A model generated the notes under the pieces. The model was not told where the DNA came from, made no database searches, and saw nothing but the letters and a program-made list of their open reading frames with translations. A program made the translations under genes and the position numbers. A stretch of DNA of 64,000 bases from NCBI GenBank assembly GCA_014379405.1, contig JACMLU010000018.1, forward strand, positions 124,001-188,000. Reading direction: 5' to 3'. Every line of letters starts with the position of its first letter. Position 1 is the first letter of the stretch. The stretch comes from Flavobacterium sp. (GTDB lineage: Bacteria; Bacteroidota; Bacteroidia; Flavobacteriales; Flavobacteriaceae). Below are positions 28,117 to 37,286 of the stretch, piece by piece.

Positions 28117-30867
28117 TTATTCTTTGATGATTTTATAAGTCAAGGTTTTTTCTGAATCAGTAATTTTTAATGTATAAATACCTTTTGCAAGATTTGAAAC
28201 ATTAAACTGCCTGCTTCCAGAAACAAGTTTTAATACCATCTTACCCTGTATGTCAAAAATTTCACATAAAGTATTGTTAGTATTAAAATCAATATTAAGA
28301 ACATCTTTTACAGGATTAGGATAAATTTTAAAACTGTTTACTATTTGACTATTACTTTCTGTATTTAATAAAACCCCATCCAGTTTTAAAGGAAGATTTG
28401 AGGCAGTAACTGAAATACTTGGCTCCAGAAAAGAACTAAAAGAATTTATGGTTGGCTCGGAACCACTCACTGACTTGTATAAAGCTGTTACACCATTTAC
28501 CGTATTCAAATAGTAACTTCCAGCATAGGCTTTTGTAGCAATATATACTGCATTCATATCGTTGACCTTTACATTGTGTGGTGTGGAAACACTTCCTGTT
28601 CCATTAAAGGAGAAAGTACCGGATCCAGTAATTAAAACTGGTGTATTGGCAGGTACTTTACCGTTTGTAATTTTGGAACCATTAACCTCGGTAGCTGAGT
28701 ACTGCAAGGTGTATGCTGAAATTCCCGATGGGATAGTAGCCTCATAAGGCAGTGTCAACATTCTGTACCCGTTAAAAGTACAATTATAGGTTGCAGCAGT
28801 CGCAGTAAAGCCAACAGGGGCATAAAAATTGCCACCCACATCAGTAAGGCTAAGATTAGTACAGGAGGTACCTGCAATAACATTTGGATTGGTGTTTACA
28901 GCCGAACCATTTACATAATAAATACAATTTTTATTGGTAGCAGAAGCATTCCAGTTTTGAGCCGAAGTAATACCTGAAGTTCCCGTGTAATCCAATGATG
29001 TGTAAGATAAGTTATCTAGACAATCAAGTTCATTGCTGTCTCCATTACTGTATGTGCCTCCAAACTTAAACATCTTTTCATCTCCTACTCTGAAGTAAAC
29101 ATCTCCAAATTCAATAGTAAGTTTAGAACTGTAGTTACCACTAACAATACCTAGAATACCCGTACAACCATCTGTCAAAACTTTTCTTGAAATATCTAAT
29201 ACCCAATCATAATTACCGTTTCTATCAAAATTAACTGATCCATAATTGTAAGACTTTGTTGCTCCAGCACCGTTAATATAATATAAGGTAATATTAGAAG
29301 AATAAAGATTTGTAGATGAAATCGATTTAATATTGAATACCAACTGATTGTATCTGTCGTCGAGCTTAAGGTAACCATTAGCATTTGTAGCATTGGCGCT
29401 AATAAGAGGAAAACCATTATAAAAAGTTGACGTTTTTCCACTAAGTTGATACGTTGTTCCAAAGGCTGCATTAGTTACAACCTGATCTTCTATTTTATTA
29501 TAATGATACGCTGCTCCAGTCATTTGTGATGCAATGCGTGAACTGCTTTTAGCAAAAACAAGTGTTGTAAAACTGGAGGGACTAATACTGATTTTTGGAC
29601 GAACTGTTTCAGTGGTAAAGCTTAAATCAGTCAAAGCCATATTAACCGACTCAGTAGTTTTAATCATTTTACCTGAGGTTGTGTAAAAAGGTAAATCTAC
29701 AGTTAGGTCGTAAGCTGTAGTTGCAGGATTAATAACCATAACAACTACACTATCGCCAGCATCAGAGATATAGGTTGAACCAGTTAACTTTCCTGTTCCA
29801 TCAGCCCAAGCATTCCCTACACGTGTTTTTCCAATAGCATATTTTGCAAAATGAGACAAGATATAACCACGTTTAGTAATTTCACCCACTGTGCTTCCAT
29901 ATGTTCCATCTCCCATTAATCCGTAATAGCGTTTGGTTGCATAATGCACCCAAGCGTTTACATTACTCAACATAGCCGAATTTACTTGTCCAGCAAAATC
30001 GAATGCATCCTTACTCCAGTCAAAATTGCGAGGAGTATTTCCTGAAGGATTCCAGTTTATCAAGTATTCAGTCATCCAAACCTCTTTTCCTTTGGCCTGT
30101 ACTAGTTTTAATCCAGTCTGCGTACTACCATATTGATGACCTGCAAAATATTTTAAATTTGCCAATACAGCATCATTAGTGAATGCGGCAGAATAATTAT
30201 CAGTAAACCCTACTGCTTCAGGAGCCATAATTGGACTGTTAATCAATTGTCCGTAGTCTTTAACAAAATCAGATATTTGTGTTGGACTCCATAAGCAACC
30301 AGCGTATTCAACTCGGTAGTCAGGTTCATTTTGTATAGAAATAGCATCCAATTCTGCACCATTTTGTTTCAAGTAAGTCGCGTAACCATTTAGGTAATTA
30401 GCATAGTCTGGATAATATATTGGTAAAAGAGAATTGTCATATTTGACATTATTTCCGTCAACAAATACAGAACCAATAGAGTTATAGGTTTTCCACTCGG
30501 TAGGCATTGACCATGGACTTGCAAATATTTTAATTCCCAGCGACTTACCTAATTGTGCTGTAGCCAAGGAACTACTCCATGATGACGGAAAGCTTTCTGA
30601 AGCACCTGCAGCAGCAATTGGAATATATAAACGCATAATATTATAACCAGCTTCACTATTTTGACCCCACATTTTTTTAATTTCATCGGGTGTCATATGA
30701 TCGTACCCAAATTGTGGGCTACAAACAAACCCGCCAAATCCAGTAATTTTCTGGTAAGTCGTACCACTATTAACCGTTAGTATTGCCGATTGTGTTGTAG
30801 TTTGGGCGACTCCCTTAGTGATAGCAAATAAACTCAGCAAAATAAATAATTGTAAATATCCTTTCAT
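28117..30867 (-). CDS. GH30 endo-xylanase-type enzyme with T9SS sorting domain
   Basis: 916 residues. Signal peptide MKGYLQLFILLSLFAITKGVAQ. The GH30 barrel plus side beta-domain spans about 30-440: ITGFGGFVCSPQFG (41-54), acid/base Glu181 in AISIQNEPDY, nucleophile Glu267 in KEVWMTEYLI. The side domain ends around ISPSSFTTLVFAKS. Residues 450-840 form further beta-rich modules I do not recognise with confidence, possibly carbohydrate-binding (SNELDCLDNLSYTSLDYTG). The last 75 residues are a type A T9SS signal (FKIYPNPVKDVLNIDF, then LAKGIYTLKITDSEKTLTYK), so the protein is exported across the outer membrane and released or anchored. It is the only clear T9SS substrate in the window. It stands where GH10 stands in xus clusters and has its own operator-promoter. 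Confidence 0.92.
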   Translation of the reverse strand: MKGYLQLFILLSLFAITKGVAQTTTQSAILTVNSGTTYQKITGFGGFVCSPQFGYDHMTPDEIKKMWGQNSEAGYNIMRLYIPIAAAGASESFPSSWSSSLATAQLGKSLGIKIFASPWSMPTEWKTYNSIGSVFVDGNNVKYDNSLLPIYYPDYANYLNGYATYLKQNGAELDAISIQNEPDYRVEYAGCLWSPTQISDFVKDYGQLINSPIMAPEAVGFTDNYSAAFTNDAVLANLKYFAGHQYGSTQTGLKLVQAKGKEVWMTEYLINWNPSGNTPRNFDWSKDAFDFAGQVNSAMLSNVNAWVHYATKRYYGLMGDGTYGSTVGEITKRGYILSHFAKYAIGKTRVGNAWADGTGKLTGSTYISDAGDSVVVMVINPATTAYDLTVDLPFYTTSGKMIKTTESVNMALTDLSFTTETVRPKISISPSSFTTLVFAKSSSRIASQMTGAAYHYNKIEDQVVTNAAFGTTYQLSGKTSTFYNGFPLISANATNANGYLKLDDRYNQLVFNIKSISSTNLYSSNITLYYINGAGATKSYNYGSVNFDRNGNYDWVLDISRKVLTDGCTGILGIVSGNYSSKLTIEFGDVYFRVGDEKMFKFGGTYSNGDSNELDCLDNLSYTSLDYTGTSGITSAQNWNASATNKNCIYYVNGSAVNTNPNVIAGTSCTNLSLTDVGGNFYAPVGFTATAATYNCTFNGYRMLTLPYEATIPSGISAYTLQYSATEVNGSKITNGKVPANTPVLITGSGTFSFNGTGSVSTPHNVKVNDMNAVYIATKAYAGSYYLNTVNGVTALYKSVSGSEPTINSFSSFLEPSISVTASNLPLKLDGVLLNTESNSQIVNSFKIYPNPVKDVLNIDFNTNNTLCEIFDIQGKMVLKLVSGSRQFNVSNLAKGIYTLKITDSEKTLTYKIIKE

Positions 30868-31029
30868 AAAATTAATGTGTAAATATTATTGATAGTCTTA
30901 AATTGGTTAATTAGAAATGGTATTTTAAATACACGAAGTATTTCTAAATACAAAAAAAGGCATGATGTTAAATTATACGTAATAATTTATTTCTTTTTTT
31001 ATGGAGAATATAAATTATCAGTCATTTGA

Positions 31030-31079
31030 TTCAACAAAGCAAATATATTAAAAAACATACAATACACAATCGGTTGCGT
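31030..31079 (-). promoter_or_regulatory. GH30 promoter with LacI-type operator over the -33 box
   Basis: On the minus strand the operator ACGCAACCGATTGTGT (31079-31064) carries the core at 31076-31067. Its TTG (31069-31067) serves as -33, and after exactly 19 bases comes TATATTTGC (31047-31039), a perfect -7 box. Bases 31055-31030 are identical over 26 positions to 43515-43540. The leader to the GH30 ATG is about 165 bases. The rest of the 30868-31229 gap holds the xus terminator and otherwise A/T-rich sequence. Confidence 0.85.
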
Positions 31080-31136
31080 ATTTTTATTTTTATGTATAAA
31101 TCGTTAGCAAAAAGTGAAATGATTTAGACAAAAAAA

Positions 31137-31164
31137 ACAGTAGTAAACTATTGCTTACTACTGT
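31137..31164 (-). terminator. Terminator of the xus operon
   Basis: ACAGTAGTAA (31137-31146) and TTACTACTGT (31155-31164) form a 10-bp perfect stem with an 8-base loop. On the minus strand it is followed by a run of eight T. It lies 66 bases after the xusE stop codon. Confidence 0.9.
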
Positions 31165-31229
31165 CTAAAAATTGTAATACATTTTTACTAATCCTGTATG
31201 AATTTTTCAGGACTAAACATTTTTATACT

Positions 31230-32285
31230 TTACTTAACAACAGTAAATGTTTCTTTAACTACACCTCTGTTTCTCATCAAAAGAGTATCTTTAGTTTGTG
31301 TGTTAATATTTTTTGCAATATGATTTATTGTATAATCTAAATACAGTACATCTCTATCTACATTACCAAAACTGTTTTTCTCGCCTTTTTTAACAAACGC
31401 ACCAGTTCCAGTGGCGGTAAAAGCAGTAGGGTCAGAAGAAGTAATTACACATTTACCAGCATCATCAAAAGTAAGATTTAAAGAACAAGTATAATTTACT
31501 CCGGCGCCATCCTGTAATACTACAGGGAACTTCAAAACTTTTAGAGAGCCAGTTGTTAATTGAACAAGCCATGTTGCCACATTGGAAGTTGGGGCATCAT
31601 AAGTCTGTACATCTTTTGGATGTCTTACAATAGTTTTATTCAAACTACCAGTCATCACATCTTTACCTCTTCTTAAATAGAACCCATGCCAAGTATTGAT
31701 ATATTTTACTGCATACAGTATATAATCTTTAGAAATTATATCCCATTGTCTTGAATCTAATCTTCTAGGCTTGCTACCAGCAATAAGTGGTTTTCCACTC
31801 AAAATAGAATCTACACCAACAGCAGTAGTCATAATCAATGGAATTACATAATTATTTTGTGTTGTTAATGGGTCTGCAAAAAATTTATCGGTTAGTTGTA
31901 CTTCAACCCCACCAGAAATATCCCCTTTCTTAATAAGAATCTTGTTAGTTGCCAATGTATAATAATCACGTGGCAAAGGAAGAATTGGGCGTAGTGGTGA
32001 CGTTCCAACAAACTTATAATCCTTAGGAATTGTATCTGCAACAATAAAATCAATTGCTACGTCTTTCTTGTTCTCATAAACACCAGACATCGTTGCCATA
32101 ATGTTACATTTGAATTGAAGATCCAAAGTATTGTCATATATATCTTCGCCTAAAGTAATAGTTCTAACTGGAAATTGATAAGGAAAATATACAGCAGAAT
32201 AATCATAATCAGGGAATGATATCGGATCGTTCTCACATCCCACAACAGAGATCAATATCGATAAAAATAAAATTAGTTTTTTCAT
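31230..32285 (-). CDS. xusE: DUF1735-type surface lipoprotein (XusE-like)
   Basis: 351 residues. The signal peptide ends in the lipobox VVGC (Cys17), so it is a lipoprotein. Residues about 30-180 resemble the BT_3987-like/DUF1735 domain (YTLATNKILIKKGDISGGVE, VQLTDKFFADPLTTQNNYVI). The C-terminal half is a beta-rich domain with no catalytic motif. Position directly after two SusC/SusD pairs matches the fifth member of the conserved xylan utilisation system described in Prevotella (xusABCDE). Such proteins are thought to bind glycan at the cell surface. The symbol rests on synteny rather than on a sequence comparison I could run. It starts 24 bases after the xusD stop. Confidence 0.78.
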   Translation of the reverse strand: MKKLILFLSILISVVGCENDPISFPDYDYSAVYFPYQFPVRTITLGEDIYDNTLDLQFKCNIMATMSGVYENKKDVAIDFIVADTIPKDYKFVGTSPLRPILPLPRDYYTLATNKILIKKGDISGGVEVQLTDKFFADPLTTQNNYVIPLIMTTAVGVDSILSGKPLIAGSKPRRLDSRQWDIISKDYILYAVKYINTWHGFYLRRGKDVMTGSLNKTIVRHPKDVQTYDAPTSNVATWLVQLTTGSLKVLKFPVVLQDGAGVNYTCSLNLTFDDAGKCVITSSDPTAFTATGTGAFVKKGEKNSFGNVDRDVLYLDYTINHIAKNINTQTKDTLLMRNRGVVKETFTVVK

Positions 32286-32309
32286 ATTTTGTATTATTAA
32301 TGTGTATTT

Positions 32310-34118
32310 CTAATTATTCCAACCATCATTTTGAAGGAGGTTATTAAATTTTAGTGTTTCAAGGTAAGGAATAGGACCATAGTACATGTGATTTTGGAAA
32401 ACTCTATTCTCTACAACGAAAGGATTGCCATAAACAGGAGCTGCTAATGAACCAGATATTGTAACGCCTTTCGCAGGTTCATTTAACTCAGTAAGTGCCA
32501 CTTTCCAACGGCGTAAATCCCAAAAACGGAAACCTTCAAAAGACAACTCCAAACGACGCTCATTACGAATTAACTGACGCATGGCAACTTTATCCGTTTT
32601 TATAGATTCTAAATAAGGATCTGTATTTAAACCTAATGCTCTCTTACGGATAGCTTTAATTACATCATAAGCCGTATAACCATATCCTCTAGGATCAGCA
32701 ACTGAACCCCAAGCTTCATTGGCAGCTTCAGCAAAATTAAGATACATTTCTGTATAACGTATGCGTGGTCTGTAATGATTTTGAGTATTTCTACCATTTG
32801 GATTATAATTAACATCCTGTCTAAGCAATTTTTTCATATAGTAACCTGTACGTGTAGAAGTATTCACTTTATTTATGGCGTCATTACCAGCTGTGATATC
32901 AATTTGAGCATTAGTAACACCTGCTCTACTTCCGTGATAAACTACAAACTCTGCCAATCGAGGATCTCTATTAGCAAATGGACTTGCCGGATTATATAAT
33001 GAAAGTGGATTAGATATCGGATACCCATTACTAGCAGGGAATGAATCTACAAGATTTTGAGTTGGATTTACACGTCCATTTCCAAATAAAGTAGGAGGAA
33101 AATTTTCACGCTCTAAATCATTATTATTAGATGTTCCTCCTCTCCATAAACTTTCTGGAGAGTTGGCACCAGAGGTCAATGCATTTATCTCTGTTGTATT
33201 TCTATACCATGAAACACCACTAGCAAAGGTAGATGGCAATCCTGCCAAACCTCCTTTAAGAGCAATTATTTCGGCGGCGTATTTAGCTGCATCATCCCAA
33301 GTTCCATTAGAACCGTCAGCAGATCCATTGGCAAAAGCTGGACTCGCAGCCAATAAAGCTACTTGTGAGCGAATTGCTTTCACTACACGCCCACTGACAA
33401 GACCTAAAAATTTCACTCCCATGGCGCGATTGTATAATGAAGGAGTCATATTGGCAACATTATATCTTGGAGGAATACTAGCATTACTGGCAACATCCAC
33501 ATAATCCTGTGGCAAACGATCTATGGCATTATTAATGTCACTATAAATTTGTGCAGTACACGCATTGAACGTTTCACGAGGAACATTAAAATCAGAAGTT
33601 AAATCTTGTTCTTTCAAAATAATTGGCACACCAAGCAATTTTCCATTTACCCAACCCCCATGTGATTGTAATAAGTTATACATTAAAATAGCACGAAGTC
33701 CATAAGCTTCCCCTTTAATTCTTTCTCTAAAAAGGTTATCAACAAGAGGATCTTCGGAAAACGTCATCTTATCGACTTCACCGAGAACAATATTCATGTA
33801 TTGAATACCTGAATTGCAATCGACCCAACGGCTTGCTGGATTATTAGAAGCAGTCCACTGTCCCGTAGCTAATCTCAAAAACCCATTATTAACAAGATCA
33901 TTTGATACGGCATCATCAGTAGCAACTTCACTAAAATTATATCCATTGGTTGGGATTCTAGCATAACCCTGTGTAAGAAGTCCCAATCCAAAATTAGGAT
34001 CTACATAAGTAGAATTTTTATCCTTAATGTTTTCTAGTTGAGGATCAATGAGATCCGTACAACCAACAAATAAAACGGAGAAAATTAAAATTACAAATAT
34101 GTTTTTATTCTTTTTCAT
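32310..34118 (-). CDS. xusD: SusD-like outer-membrane glycan-binding lipoprotein (second pair)
   Basis: 602 residues. Lipobox FVGC (Cys20) followed by TDLIDPQ, so surface lipoprotein. The SusD/RagB signature is visible at the C-terminus: RYTEMYLNFAEAANEAWG, AIRKRALGLNTDPY, and RNERRLELSFEGFRFWDLRR, then NHMYYGPIPYLETLKF at the end. N-terminal TPR-like helices include FRERIKGEAYGLRAILMYNL. It works as the lid of the SusC-like channel encoded immediately upstream (18-base spacing), capturing oligosaccharides. Its partner specificity cannot be read from the sequence. Confidence 0.92.
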   Translation of the reverse strand: MKKNKNIFVILIFSVLFVGCTDLIDPQLENIKDKNSTYVDPNFGLGLLTQGYARIPTNGYNFSEVATDDAVSNDLVNNGFLRLATGQWTASNNPASRWVDCNSGIQYMNIVLGEVDKMTFSEDPLVDNLFRERIKGEAYGLRAILMYNLLQSHGGWVNGKLLGVPIILKEQDLTSDFNVPRETFNACTAQIYSDINNAIDRLPQDYVDVASNASIPPRYNVANMTPSLYNRAMGVKFLGLVSGRVVKAIRSQVALLAASPAFANGSADGSNGTWDDAAKYAAEIIALKGGLAGLPSTFASGVSWYRNTTEINALTSGANSPESLWRGGTSNNNDLERENFPPTLFGNGRVNPTQNLVDSFPASNGYPISNPLSLYNPASPFANRDPRLAEFVVYHGSRAGVTNAQIDITAGNDAINKVNTSTRTGYYMKKLLRQDVNYNPNGRNTQNHYRPRIRYTEMYLNFAEAANEAWGSVADPRGYGYTAYDVIKAIRKRALGLNTDPYLESIKTDKVAMRQLIRNERRLELSFEGFRFWDLRRWKVALTELNEPAKGVTISGSLAAPVYGNPFVVENRVFQNHMYYGPIPYLETLKFNNLLQNDGWNN

Positions 34119-34136
34119 TATTCAAATTTTTTATAA

Positions 34137-37100
34137 TTAAAATGCAGCCGTTAAACCTATACTATAATATCTCATTTGAGGAGTACCTCCAATAACTGTT
34201 TCCATGTGCTCTCTTTCTTTTGCAATTAGTAGCAAATCATTTCCATTAACATAAATACCTAAGTTGCTCATAAAAGTCTTAGCTAATACTGACTTAGGAA
34301 TGTCATAAGACAATTGAACTCTAGATAAACTAATTCTATCATTTTTATATATCCAGAAATCTGAAGCTATAAAATTATTAGCGCCAGCTGTCGTAGTCAA
34401 TCTTGGATAAGTAGCCGTTTCAGCTGTCTCTGGAGTCCAACGACCAAGCATAGGTGCTGAATACTTGGCATTAACACCCGAAGCCCAATAATAAGAACTA
34501 CTTTTAGTGGCATAAGACCCACTCGTACTATTAGCAAGCACGAATAAAGAAAAATTATTCCACTTTACAGTCGTGTTAAGCCCAATTGTTAGTGGAGATA
34601 CTCCTGCTCTACCAAGATAAACTTGATCATTATTATCAATTACCTTATCATTATTTACATCTATATACTTGATGTCACCAGCACTAACTACAGCATATGT
34701 TGATTTTGGAAGAGCTCCAGCTACATTGTTTTTTATGTCAGCAGCTTCAGCTGCAGTATAGAATCCATTGCTTTTCAATCCAAAGAGAGCATCTGTTGGT
34801 TGGCCTTGACGTTTTTGATAGTCATCTCTATAGATATTATCATTTCTAGTATAAGCTCTAGTCTCAAAATAAGTTGCGACCATACCCACATTCAAATGAA
34901 CTTTATTTATCCTTTTATTAAAGTTTATTCCTAAATCAAATCCCTTACGTTCGTCTGCATTATAATTAACAACCGGAAGAAAAGTTGAAGTAGACGGATT
35001 GGTTACAGAAAAATAGCTTGGATAAAGATTTCTATCTCTGATAGGAATGCCCGCCAACTGATTGTAAAAATAAGAAGCTTCAATATGAACCATATTATTG
35101 AAAAGAGAAGATTCTAAACCTAAGGTATATTCTTTCCTCTGCTCAAATCCTAAACCATAATTTTCTCCATTGATAACATCCACAGTTCTAAGTTGACGTC
35201 CTTCTTGCCAAGAAAAAAAAGATCCATTAGCATTGCTATAAGAAGGTCTATACAAATTGTATCCACTACCACCTTCAAAGCCAATAAAATCAAGGTCAGT
35301 ATTCAAAATACCCGCACTGGCAGTTAATTTCAATTCATTAAATACTTTAGAATTAGCCATGAAACTCTCTTTACTTATTCTCCATCCCATTGAAAATGTT
35401 GGGGAGAAAGCATCCTGTTGGCCTTCGGCAAGTCTAGAAGAATGCACCATGTTTTGAGTAAAATCAAGATAATACTTGTTTTTGTAATTATAATTAAACT
35501 GAAATCCTAGGTTTGCATTTGCTATAGCATGATACACCTCAGATTCTGCTAATGTATAACCGTGGGCTACTAAAAGTGCAGAGAAGTTATGCACCTTATC
35601 ATAATCAAACTTGTACTTAAAAGCACCAGAAAAAAACATAGTTTGACGTTGATAAGCATTATCAAGAGAACGAGAATCAGTTTTAGCATCTGTACCTATT
35701 TTAGTCAAAGTAGGAATATAATCTCCGTCTGCATCTGTTAGCCAACCTGGAACAGGCGGAACTGTATTTGGTGTTCCTGGACTATATACAGCATAAGCAT
35801 TGTTGCCGATTTGTTGACTATAAGATGTATTGTAATCAATACCAAATTGAGTATCAAAAGTCAATCCTTTCAACACATTTGCCAAGTCAAAATTAAACGA
35901 AGTATCAAACTGATATTTACGAGTAGTCCCTTTAATAATCCCTCGAGTATATATGTCTGCAAAAGGATTTGTTAGTTGGGTACTAGTACCTCCCAATAAA
36001 TACTTCCCATCAATAATAAAAGGACTAGTTGCAATATAACCTTGGGTTTTTGCGTCTGCTTTTTCCAAATAACTCAATGGAATAAAAGGAGCGAATAGAT
36101 TTGGTCTTAAAGTAGCCGCATTCCCCCAGAAATCACCTTGTGCTTGATTATTGTCATAAAAAGTAACACTGGTGTTGATTTTACTAGTAATCATTTTACT
36201 CAATTTAATATCAAGATTTCCTCTTACATTGAAACGGTTTTCCCCTTCTCTTTTTCCATTTCCTATGTCAAGTAAGGTTGTTGTTCTATAATTACCCACA
36301 TTAACATAAAATTGAGCTTTGTCATTTCCACCAGTATATTCCGCTACAATTTCAGAACGAGTGGCATGTTCTTTCAAATTATCTGATGAATAAAAATCTA
36401 CGTTTGGATAACGATAAGGATTTATGCCTGATGCAGAATTAGCTATTTCTTCGTCCGTATAATTTGGATTACGAGGTTGTCCATCATTCATAAGAGCCTC
36501 GTTATACAATCCCATATACTCGGATGAACTTAAATATTTAGCATAGCGTTTTGGATCCATAATACCCGTATTGATACGGACATCAAATTTATTTCCTTTG
36601 CTAATGCCTCTTTTAGTAGTAATGGAGACAACACCTTTTGCAGCAAGACTTCCGTATAAAGCAACAGCAGCTGCACTTTTCAATACTGTAATATCTTCTA
36701 TTTCAGAAGGCACGACATTATACTCATCACGCGGAATACCATCAACTATCACAAGTTTTCCGTTCATACCCCATATAGTACCACCTGTATAACCAGGAAT
36801 ATAACTTGCCAAATTATCCAAACTAAAAGTTGTATAATTAGTTGCTAACCTATCAGCAATGTTTACAGTTGAAACGCCGCCTAGAACATCTGATTTAGGT
36901 ACTGTATTAAAAGCAACTTTCACCATATCCGGATTGTATTCTAATACTACTGTATCCGAATTAAATTCTAATACTACTTTTTTCAAATCGGATTTCGCTT
37001 CAATGGAACCCGTTTTATAACCAGATGCTGTAACAGTTAAAATGCTATTGGCATCAACTGTCATGCTAAACTCGCCTAAATCGTTAGCTTCACTTGTTTC

Positions 37101-37253
37101 ATTAGCACTACTGATAGTGGCTCCTGGTACAGGATTCCCTTTATCATCATACACAACTGCGGATACAATTACCTTGTTATCTTGTGCACTCATTTCCAAT
37201 GAGAAAAGAGTAAGTATTGCGCATATAAAAAAAACTATTTTGATATATTTCAT
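34137..37253 (-). CDS. xusC: SusC-like TonB-dependent transporter (second pair)
   Basis: 1038 residues. Signal peptide to about LEMSAQ (24), carboxypeptidase-regulatory-like domain (about 29-92, VVYDDKGNPVPGATISSANE), plug domain from about 115 (VVPSEIEDITVLKSAAAVAL, YGSLAAKGVVSITTKRG) and the 22-strand barrel to the C-terminal GLTAAF. The stretch where SusC proteins normally show the TonB-box-like VVVVGYG is replaced by three related segments, VVLEFNSDT, VVLEYNPDM and VKVAFNTVP (93-119). The first two are a 27-bp tandem duplication. It imports glycan fragments with the SusD-like lipoprotein downstream. Gene order places it as XusC. Confidence 0.92.
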   Translation of the reverse strand: MKYIKIVFFICAILTLFSLEMSAQDNKVIVSAVVYDDKGNPVPGATISSANETSEANDLGEFSMTVDANSILTVTASGYKTGSIEAKSDLKKVVLEFNSDTVVLEYNPDMVKVAFNTVPKSDVLGGVSTVNIADRLATNYTTFSLDNLASYIPGYTGGTIWGMNGKLVIVDGIPRDEYNVVPSEIEDITVLKSAAAVALYGSLAAKGVVSITTKRGISKGNKFDVRINTGIMDPKRYAKYLSSSEYMGLYNEALMNDGQPRNPNYTDEEIANSASGINPYRYPNVDFYSSDNLKEHATRSEIVAEYTGGNDKAQFYVNVGNYRTTTLLDIGNGKREGENRFNVRGNLDIKLSKMITSKINTSVTFYDNNQAQGDFWGNAATLRPNLFAPFIPLSYLEKADAKTQGYIATSPFIIDGKYLLGGTSTQLTNPFADIYTRGIIKGTTRKYQFDTSFNFDLANVLKGLTFDTQFGIDYNTSYSQQIGNNAYAVYSPGTPNTVPPVPGWLTDADGDYIPTLTKIGTDAKTDSRSLDNAYQRQTMFFSGAFKYKFDYDKVHNFSALLVAHGYTLAESEVYHAIANANLGFQFNYNYKNKYYLDFTQNMVHSSRLAEGQQDAFSPTFSMGWRISKESFMANSKVFNELKLTASAGILNTDLDFIGFEGGSGYNLYRPSYSNANGSFFSWQEGRQLRTVDVINGENYGLGFEQRKEYTLGLESSLFNNMVHIEASYFYNQLAGIPIRDRNLYPSYFSVTNPSTSTFLPVVNYNADERKGFDLGINFNKRINKVHLNVGMVATYFETRAYTRNDNIYRDDYQKRQGQPTDALFGLKSNGFYTAAEAADIKNNVAGALPKSTYAVVSAGDIKYIDVNNDKVIDNNDQVYLGRAGVSPLTIGLNTTVKWNNFSLFVLANSTSGSYATKSSSYYWASGVNAKYSAPMLGRWTPETAETATYPRLTTTAGANNFIASDFWIYKNDRISLSRVQLSYDIPKSVLAKTFMSNLGIYVNGNDLLLIAKEREHMETVIGGTPQMRYYSIGLTAAF
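36924..36977 (-). repeat. 27-bp tandem duplication inside the xusC TonB-box region
   Basis: Two adjacent 27-bp units (36977-36951 and 36950-36924) encode VVLEFNSDT and VVLEYNPDM. The units share CTAATACTAC blocks (plus strand 36941-36950 and 36968-36977) exactly 27 bases apart. The period is nine codons, so the frame is kept. Confidence 0.85.
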
Positions 37254-37286
37254 TATTATTTATTTTTTTCGATTATATATTTGCAA

